From positions 1 to 11,158 of the forward strand of contig CAYMPC010000034.1 of assembly GCA_964392465.1 (NCBI GenBank): a stretch of DNA of 11,158 nucleotides. Direction: 5' to 3'. The translations under genes were made by a program, and so were the position numbers. The notes under the pieces were generated by a model that searched no databases, was not told the DNA's origin, and was given only the letters and a program-made list of their open reading frames with translations. This stretch comes from JAAXVZ01 sp964392465 (GTDB lineage Archaea; Nanobdellota; Nanobdellia; Woesearchaeales; GW2011-AR15). Of this stretch, positions 6,032 to 11,158 are shown piece after piece. The stretch's first letter is position 1; each line of letters starts with the position of its first letter.

Positions 6032-6304
6032 TTATTTTTCTTCTGTATTAAAAAGAGGCATGCAGCAGATTTCATCCGAAGCACAATCTTTTACATTTCT
6101 TATCTCTATTTCTATTCCCGGATCGCATCCATCCACTTCATCTTTGCAATCTCCTCCTTTTTGATAACAGCTATCTGTTGTATCATTAAGATTCTGTACA
6201 TTCCTAACTACGATAAATATCAAAATAACAAGAACTATCATAGCCAGTATTGCTATTATTATTGTGTTCAAAGATAGAGATTGGGCTTTTTTTTGTTTTT
6301 TCAT
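6032..6304 (-). CDS. Small pilin-like protein with six-cysteine tail (third of three tandem copies)
   Basis: The protein has 90 residues. The N-terminus MKKQKKAQSLSLNTII followed by a hydrophobic helix (to about residue 33) matches the two genes upstream and looks like a class III archaeal signal, probably cut next to Gln8. The exported tail has cysteines at 46, 53, 60, 74, 80 and 81, giving C-x6-C-x6-C-x13-C-x5-CC, with GG two residues before the second Cys. Six cysteines suggest three disulfides outside the cell. The tail is acidic. The first ATG follows the previous stop by 13 nt, and the ribosome site is weak (an AGGTTGAT too far upstream). Likely a pilus subunit or a membrane-anchored small surface protein. 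No assigned function is known to me. Confidence 0.82.
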   Translation of the reverse strand: MKKQKKAQSLSLNTIIIAILAMIVLVILIFIVVRNVQNLNDTTDSCYQKGGDCKDEVDGCDPGIEIEIRNVKDCASDEICCMPLFNTEEK

Positions 6305-6317
6305 TTTACTTGTAAAA

Positions 6318-6572
6318 TCAACCTGTCAAGGCAACGCAGCATGGTGTTCCTTGATCATCACAATCCTTTGCAGAGGGATGCCTTACATATCCTTCATTAC
6401 ATGCATTATTTGTTGATTTATCACACACTCCTCCTACAGAAGTGCATGTGTCTGTGGTATGTGTAAATATCTTAATATTGCCTGTAAGAACAGCAATTAA
6501 AAGAACTAAAACAAGCAAAGCAAGAAGCGCAACTATTATTGTATTGATTGAAAGAGATTGTGCTTTTTTCAT
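6318..6572 (-). CDS. Small pilin-like protein with six-cysteine tail (second of three tandem copies)
   Basis: The protein has 84 residues from the ATG at 6572. A start 13 codons earlier is possible but would overlap the preceding gene and put an untypical segment before the signal. The chosen start has a GAGGG site 7 nt upstream and begins MKKAQSLSINTII like its neighbours. The hydrophobic helix runs to about residue 29. Cysteines at 43, 50, 58, 71, 78 and 79 give C-x6-C-x7-C-x12-C-x6-CC with GGVC at the second Cys. It begins 2 nt after the stop of the first copy, so translation is probably coupled. It is a tandem paralogue of its neighbours and probably an exported pilin or minor surface subunit. 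Confidence 0.85.
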   Translation of the reverse strand: MKKAQSLSINTIIVALLALLVLVLLIAVLTGNIKIFTHTTDTCTSVGGVCDKSTNNACNEGYVRHPSAKDCDDQGTPCCVALTG

Positions 6573-6574
6573 TT

Positions 6575-6850
6575 TCACGCCCTCAAGCAACATATATATT
6601 CTTCTTCGCAAGAGTAATCTGTTCTTGGCTTGTCATAATCCCCTGCACAATTTTCATATTGTCCTAAAATTGGCCTATCCCCAGATTCTATTTTTACGCA
6701 TGTTCCTCCATTTGTCTCACACTTATTTGAAGAGGTTCTGAACTTTGCTATATTTGTTGTAAATATCATAACAACCAAAACCATAACAACTAGAGCTATT
6801 GCTGCAACAATTATAGTATTTATAGAAATTGACTGGGCTTTTTTTTTCAT
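6575..6850 (-). CDS. Small pilin-like protein with six-cysteine tail (first of three tandem copies)
   Basis: The protein has 91 residues from the ATG at 6850. An in-frame GTG three codons earlier is rejected because its bases form the GGTG ribosome site, 6 nt before the ATG. The N-terminus MKKKAQSISINTII plus a hydrophobic helix (to about residue 32) repeats the class III-like signal of the next two genes. The tail has cysteines at 44, 51, 68, 81, 87 and 88: C-x6-C-x16-C-x12-C-x5-CC with GGTC at the second Cys. Its middle loops are longer than in the other copies. A TATA box upstream makes it the first gene of the unit that includes the other two copies and probably marC. Confidence 0.85.
   Translation of the reverse strand: MKKKAQSISINTIIVAAIALVVMVLVVMIFTTNIAKFRTSSNKCETNGGTCVKIESGDRPILGQYENCAGDYDKPRTDYSCEEEYICCLRA
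6580..6584 (-). promoter_or_regulatory. Ribosome binding site that sets the start of the second pilin-like gene
   Basis: GAGGG lies inside the last codons of the preceding gene, 7 nt before the ATG at 6572. It favours that start over the in-frame ATG 39 nt upstream. Confidence 0.6.
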
Positions 6851-6856
6851 TTTTAA

Positions 6857-6863
6857 CACCTTT
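6857..6863 (-). promoter_or_regulatory. Ribosome binding site of the first pilin-like gene
   Basis: AAAGGTG lies 6 nt before the ATG at 6850. It contains the GTG that would otherwise be read as an earlier start. Confidence 0.55.
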
Positions 6864-6890
6864 AACTAATAAAAATGTATTGTTAGTTAT

Positions 6891-6900
6891 GTATATAAAG
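6891..6900 (-). promoter_or_regulatory. TATA box of the pilin-like gene cluster
   Basis: The minus strand reads CTTTATATAC, preceded by CCAAAAT, a plausible BRE. Transcription should start near 6868-6870, leaving a leader of roughly 20 nt that includes the AAAGGTG site. This separates the small-gene unit from the large upstream gene. Confidence 0.6.
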
Positions 6901-6925
6901 ATTTTGGTTTTAATAAATTTTAGTT

Positions 6926-6947
6926 AAAAGAAAAAGAAAGAAAAAAA
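6926..6947 (-). terminator. U-rich terminator after the 1401-residue surface-protein gene
   Basis: Directly after the TAA at 6948-6950 the minus strand has 22 nt that are all T except for three C residues. This is the expected form of an intrinsic archaeal terminator. Confidence 0.6.
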
Positions 6948-9900
6948 TTATGGCGGACATGCATAATTACTTACCCAATAATATGTGTCGCTTCCTTGCT
7001 CGACTTTATATCCATATATATCATTACATGGACCTTTTGTCTGGCCTTTATATTCTGCTTTGTAATACTTTCCTTGGTAACAAAGCCATGTGCATGATTC
7101 TCCTGAACAACCCTCTCCATTATTGTTTAGTGTAAAGTAAGTGTAAGAAGGGGCATCTGTGGGATCATTCACACATAATTTTATTGGGCTTCCATCTGGA
7201 TTTATTTTTGATTTCATCCATTTGCCAGTATTAGCATTACAATAATAAGTTGTGCCTCCTGCTGTAACTTCTCGCATGTCATCTGTTGCATCTTTAGTGC
7301 AGGTATCCCATCCTCCTGTACTTCCTTCTGGACATATCCTAGTCCAATCTGAAGAATAAGTTCCTGGGTCATAGCAATTTGTGTCTCTTCCTACACACAT
7401 GTTATCATGAGGACAGCACTTCTCAAAAGTGTAATCTGTTGCTGTATAAACCAAATATGTCCATGGTGCTCCTTTTGCTGCACATGCGTCTTTTATTGTT
7501 GACTGTACACATCTTCCTGCAGAACATGCATCATATAAATTACCTTCTCCTCCATCCACTGTTGTACAATCTAATGTTGTGTAAAAAGGGTCACTACCTG
7601 AACAATATGCCTGAAATACAAAATTATTATCTCCACAATAATCTGTCCATATATTATCCTTAACTCCATCAACTGGTACGTCTCTTTCTTGCTTCTGTAC
7701 TTCTCTAGGTGTTCCACTTGAACTATCAATTTCTATTGCTGTAACTCTTCCTACAACTTTAACATCATCACTTAGATCTGTATCACTGCAAGAGCCAATA
7801 CCACACATTCTATTAGGCACTACTCTAACAAAATATGATCCATCATAATCCCAATCTCCTCCAAATTTTGTCTCTGCCATTGCAACACAATCAACTATAT
7901 TTTCTGTATCTGGAACAAAATTTTCATTTTGATCTTTACACTGACATGGTGTTGTAGCATCATAGCAGGCAGTTGCTGCGCCAACTGTGGTTGTTGTTGG
8001 TGAAGCAAGAGTAGTTGCTGTTCCTACTCTACAACTTATTGGCTGCTTTCTAATACACTGTGTAAAATCATAAGTACAATCGTTGTTGCATCTCAAAGTA
8101 CCGCTTGAGTAAGGACTTGCTTCTGCACTTGGATATAATAAATTAGAAGTGCATGATTCTCCTGAAGTCATAATATACTTATAGCCGTCATTTTTATCTC
8201 TGTCGCAATATTCACTTGCATCAACTGTATTATCATTATTGCACTTTGTTGTAGCATTTGTTGCTTGATACTCGCACACATTTAGATTCCAAGTACATCC
8301 GCTAGTACATTGTGCCTTTGTTAATAATGGCTTAGGAACAAGATTATGATCATCTGGTGTTGCAGGATCATCCCATTGCGGATCAGTATATCTTCCAGCA
8401 TTTAAACTAGAGCAAAGCTCAGATAAGGTTGAATCATTTGGATCACATTCTTCTGCTCCTTCTGTTGTTCCATCTGGTTTTCCTCCAACACATACACTTC
8501 CTGCTTCTCCTGCTGGCCTATATGTGCCTAAATCACTTCCCGTGTTTCTACATGGTGTTTTATCATATCTGCAATCATATCCACATTTTACAATTATTCC
8601 CGTGTATCCAAAACCCATTACATCTTCACAAGAAACATCATAATGACCATCTCCATCAGTATCTTCTAGTGAACCTATCCCATCTGTTATCCATTGTCCA
8701 TTTGGATCAACAACACATTCCTCACCAAAAAAGGAATTAAGTATTTGGTCGTCATTATCTCTCCCTCCTGAATTATCATAACATCCCGCTGGCATATTAT
8801 CGCATATAGGCACTGCTGGGCATGTAAACATCATGTCTGTTGTTAAAGCAATCCCTTTAGAAGCATACCATTGTTTTACCATCTCTGAATCCATAATATC
8901 TGTAGCAGCTACAGGTTCACTTCCACCTGATATAGCTGATAATGCTGTAAATTCAGTTTCTTGGTAATTTGTGACACCGCATCCTGATCCAGAAGATGAT
9001 GCTGCTCGGTATTTAGTCAAATAGGTTAATCTTTCATCCAAAGTACATGCATTTTCTTTAAATCCTTCTCCATTTACTTTAGCAACGGTGTTTGAAGCAA
9101 AACATGCGCCTGTAGTAATTCCTGTTAAAATGTCATTTGTCACTGAATCAAAAGCAATGTTATATCTCACTATGTTTTCATTTTCCTGTACAAATTTTTC
9201 AGAATTGCAATATCCTCCTTCGCAATATCTGTTTTCTCTGAGCCAGAAAGTCAATTTTTCCAAGTCTGAGTCTAGTTCCCTTTTCATAACATAGTTCTCT
9301 GCGCCAAGGTTAGGCAATGCTCTTGACATTCCATTTAGCTCAAATCTAGTAAATACCATTTCAGGACTGTTGATTTGAGCAAATAAATTTATCATGTTGT
9401 TTGATGTGTCATCTGGATCAAAACATGAACGCTCATCAAAAAAGAACTTGAACTCTGCTGTCCCTCCTATGTCTGCTGCTCTATTATAACCAATAGCATA
9501 TTTTGGTTTTGCTGGCTTCATAGAATCACAATTATATTTTCCTTCACTTGCTTCCCAATGCTTCTCAACCCCATCTGGATTAATTATATCCCAAACAAAA
9601 ATATCTTCTACACCATCTCCAGAAAACACGTCTTTTGTAAACTTTCCTTCTAATTCGTTTATAAGTGCTGGCTCTCCTCCTATTTTAACAGAAAGCTCTG
9701 AAGGATATATCTTAAAAAGATCCTGCCATGTCGGATGAGTATTATACTCAGTTGCATCTGCATATACTCCATCTGTTGACCATCTCCATACATGTGCTGT
9801 ATCAATATCATTATCTTTGATATAATAATTCTGGCATTTTTCTACAGTTGCTGATGTGCAAATCATTGCGCATAGTTCTTCGTATCCTCTTTTTTCATTC

Positions 9901-11153
9901 AATATTGCATTACATTTTGCCTCATTTGCTCCAGTACATAAATCATGGTAATTATCCTTAGTGATATCGCTCCTTAAAACTTCTTCAAGATTCTTTTCAG
10001 ACACATCAGAATAAGGTGTTGCATCTTCTGAATAATCCGGCTCAATAAGTGTGCATCTTCCTGTGTAGCTGGCAACAGTACTTGGCTTATTTTTTATGAT
10101 TGCTTCTGTTGAAAAATCTATTTGTGTAAAATCAAGATATATTTTGTTATTTTTATCGACTTTCCATTCCCCACATCCCTTATAAGTTAAATCCGTTTTC
10201 AAAGCAACTCTACATTCAGGAAGAAAATTTGGATTACTGTTATAGTCTTGTATTCCTCCTGTACATGACGAAACTGGTAAGGGATCAGAAAAGTGGTGAA
10301 TAGAAGCAATTATAACATTGTTTACATCATCAACTTCAGAAGGATATTGCACAAATTGCCCATTGCTTAAAGTATTATAGTATGTTAACGCAAAGTCTCC
10401 TTCATTAAAATGTGCAGGTGGCTCTTTGTAATAATATCTCATCTCTGCTGCAGGTTCAAAAGTAACTCCATCTGGTTCCATTCTGTACATAAAAGGTCCG
10501 ATCATCAAAGACATCTCAGGAGAAACTACTTCCTCTGCTGGTCTCGGAACAAGCTTCATCTTTAAGAAAGTAACTGGTTTTTGATAAGGATCTAAAACAA
10601 TGGTTTCAACAGGAACTTTCAGAACAACTCTACCATCTGGAGATCGCATATTAACTTCTTTTAATATCTTTCCTGAAGTATCGCTTTCAACATTTACTTC
10701 TTGTGTAAAACTTAAGGTGTAAGTATTGCTTTCTAACTCATAATTATAACCTTTTCCACTAATGCTTAAGTCATGAGTAACTTCAACAACAATTGCTTCT
10801 TCAGTTATATCAACATGTGAAGCGAAATTTTCAAAAACAACATCATATCCTTCCTCCATATAAGAATAAAGGTTAAGGCAGCTTTCGAATTCTGAATCAA
10901 AATACCTTTCGATTAAAGGACCAGATCCCTCTATCGTTAAAACTTCAGAAAAACTATTTACTAATGTTTCTCTCATACAAGAATCATGTCTGTCTTTAAA
11001 ATTGCTTACATCAACTGCTTGTAGCATGGTCTCTTTTCTCTCTTGTTCGGCGCTTTCTTTGTTTCTCATATTTGTAAACAAGAGAAAACCTCCAACTAAT
11101 AAGACCAAAACAACACCAATAATAACAAACACAGAAATCTGTCCTTTTCTCAT
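6948..11153 (-). CDS. Giant cysteine-rich surface protein with class III-like signal, ZU5-like domain and DPANN Cys repeats
   Basis: The protein has 1401 residues. MRKGQISVFV plus a hydrophobic helix (to about residue 26) is a class III-like signal, with a possible cut before Gln5. A conserved two-cysteine domain follows (Cys59, Cys92). A ZU5-like beta domain lies at about 170-295, with MEPDGVTFEPAAEMRYYY (225-242) and HFS (287-289). The middle (300-800) has scattered cysteines and no recognised domain. DTDGDGHYD (831-839) is a dockerin or thrombospondin-3-like calcium loop. Three cysteine repeats (about 811-868, 888-960, 971-1033) follow the ECD...CNNDCTYDFTQC pattern common in DPANN surface proteins. 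A Thr-rich linker (1044-1061) leads to a Cys-dense C-terminus. Residues 841-1401 hold about 42 cysteines. I infer a large exported adhesin or appendage protein. The start is supported by the signal, but only 5 nt lie upstream in the window. Confidence 0.9.
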   Translation of the reverse strand: MRKGQISVFVIIGVVLVLLVGGFLLFTNMRNKESAEQERKETMLQAVDVSNFKDRHDSCMRETLVNSFSEVLTIEGSGPLIERYFDSEFESCLNLYSYMEEGYDVVFENFASHVDITEEAIVVEVTHDLSISGKGYNYELESNTYTLSFTQEVNVESDTSGKILKEVNMRSPDGRVVLKVPVETIVLDPYQKPVTFLKMKLVPRPAEEVVSPEMSLMIGPFMYRMEPDGVTFEPAAEMRYYYKEPPAHFNEGDFALTYYNTLSNGQFVQYPSEVDDVNNVIIASIHHFSDPLPVSSCTGGIQDYNSNPNFLPECRVALKTDLTYKGCGEWKVDKNNKIYLDFTQIDFSTEAIIKNKPSTVASYTGRCTLIEPDYSEDATPYSDVSEKNLEEVLRSDITKDNYHDLCTGANEAKCNAILNEKRGYEELCAMICTSATVEKCQNYYIKDNDIDTAHVWRWSTDGVYADATEYNTHPTWQDLFKIYPSELSVKIGGEPALINELEGKFTKDVFSGDGVEDIFVWDIINPDGVEKHWEASEGKYNCDSMKPAKPKYAIGYNRAADIGGTAEFKFFFDERSCFDPDDTSNNMINLFAQINSPEMVFTRFELNGMSRALPNLGAENYVMKRELDSDLEKLTFWLRENRYCEGGYCNSEKFVQENENIVRYNIAFDSVTNDILTGITTGACFASNTVAKVNGEGFKENACTLDERLTYLTKYRAASSSGSGCGVTNYQETEFTALSAISGGSEPVAATDIMDSEMVKQWYASKGIALTTDMMFTCPAVPICDNMPAGCYDNSGGRDNDDQILNSFFGEECVVDPNGQWITDGIGSLEDTDGDGHYDVSCEDVMGFGYTGIIVKCGYDCRYDKTPCRNTGSDLGTYRPAGEAGSVCVGGKPDGTTEGAEECDPNDSTLSELCSSLNAGRYTDPQWDDPATPDDHNLVPKPLLTKAQCTSGCTWNLNVCEYQATNATTKCNNDNTVDASEYCDRDKNDGYKYIMTSGESCTSNLLYPSAEASPYSSGTLRCNNDCTYDFTQCIRKQPISCRVGTATTLASPTTTTVGAATACYDATTPCQCKDQNENFVPDTENIVDCVAMAETKFGGDWDYDGSYFVRVVPNRMCGIGSCSDTDLSDDVKVVGRVTAIEIDSSSGTPREVQKQERDVPVDGVKDNIWTDYCGDNNFVFQAYCSGSDPFYTTLDCTTVDGGEGNLYDACSAGRCVQSTIKDACAAKGAPWTYLVYTATDYTFEKCCPHDNMCVGRDTNCYDPGTYSSDWTRICPEGSTGGWDTCTKDATDDMREVTAGGTTYYCNANTGKWMKSKINPDGSPIKLCVNDPTDAPSYTYFTLNNNGEGCSGESCTWLCYQGKYYKAEYKGQTKGPCNDIYGYKVEQGSDTYYWVSNYACPP
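8055..8723 (-). repeat. Three tandem cysteine-rich protein repeats within the giant surface protein
   Basis: Units lie at residues 811-868, 888-960 and 971-1033. Units 2 and 3 begin with a Cys and a glutamate-tyrosine/glutamate-Cys-Asp box (EECD, EYCD). All three end with C-x3-C-x6-C carrying a Tyr/Thr-x-x-aromatic core (CGYDCRYDKTPC, CTSGCTWNLNVC, CNNDCTYDFTQC). The pattern matches the CGNG...GEECD...C..DCT.D...C repeat family known from DPANN and myxobacterial surface proteins. Sequence between the boxes has diverged strongly, so these are old duplications. Confidence 0.7.
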
Positions 11154-11158
11154 TATTC

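Noticed and set aside
6573..6611. Longer start for the second pilin-like gene
   Set aside because: It would overlap the previous gene by 37 nt and place extra residues before the shared KKAQS signal. The inner ATG has a GAGGG site.
6281..9294. Several plus-strand frames opposite the pilin-like and giant surface genes
   Set aside because: They are His/Leu- or Cys-rich antisense products lacking start signals. The minus-strand proteins have convincing signals and cysteine patterns.
1..11158. CRISPR arrays, insertion sequences or transposases
   Set aside because: No regularly spaced direct repeats, no transposase motifs and no terminal inverted repeats around a gene were seen.

Overview
The window looks like a low-GC DPANN archaeon of the Woesearchaeota/Pacearchaeota kind. 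This is inferred from TATA-box promoters placed about 27-30 nt before start codons, U-rich tracts after stop codons, an archaeal RNase J-type beta-CASP nuclease, a class II tRNA-Leu that seems to carry a non-canonical D-loop intron, and several exported proteins that start with a class III (archaeal pilin-like) K-[GAS]-Q signal followed by one hydrophobic helix.

Layout. Bases 1-2286 (minus) hold the first 762 codons of a large surface protein whose 3' end lies outside the window. From 2287 to 2573 there are divergent promoters, tRNA-Leu(CAG) at 2357-2462, two strong hairpins, and a degenerate second copy of the tRNA 3' end. A compact membrane-protein block follows: an unrecognised membrane protein (2574-3116, minus) diverges from tspO (3170-3643) and a DUF2177 gene (3647-4039). 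Their shared promoter has one near-symmetric TATA element. An archaeal RNase J gene (4095-5429, plus) then meets a MarC-family gene (5434-6012, minus) tail to tail with 4 nt between them.

The right half is an exported-protein locus read entirely on the minus strand: a 1401-residue cysteine-rich surface protein (6948-11153), a U-rich terminator and new promoter, three tandem small pilin-like genes (6575-6850, 6318-6572, 6032-6304), then marC.

The most interesting content is the surface-protein system. The two large proteins at the ends of the window are paralogues with the same plan: class III-like signal, transmembrane helix, a two-cysteine domain, a ZU5-like domain ending in a conserved HFS, then divergent cysteine-rich tails. 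The three small proteins share a nearly identical N-terminal helix and a six-cysteine tail whose spacing resembles the beta-defensin pattern, although they are acidic. I infer that these are components of a pilus or adhesin surface apparatus, possibly used in cell-cell contact. The sequence alone does not prove this.
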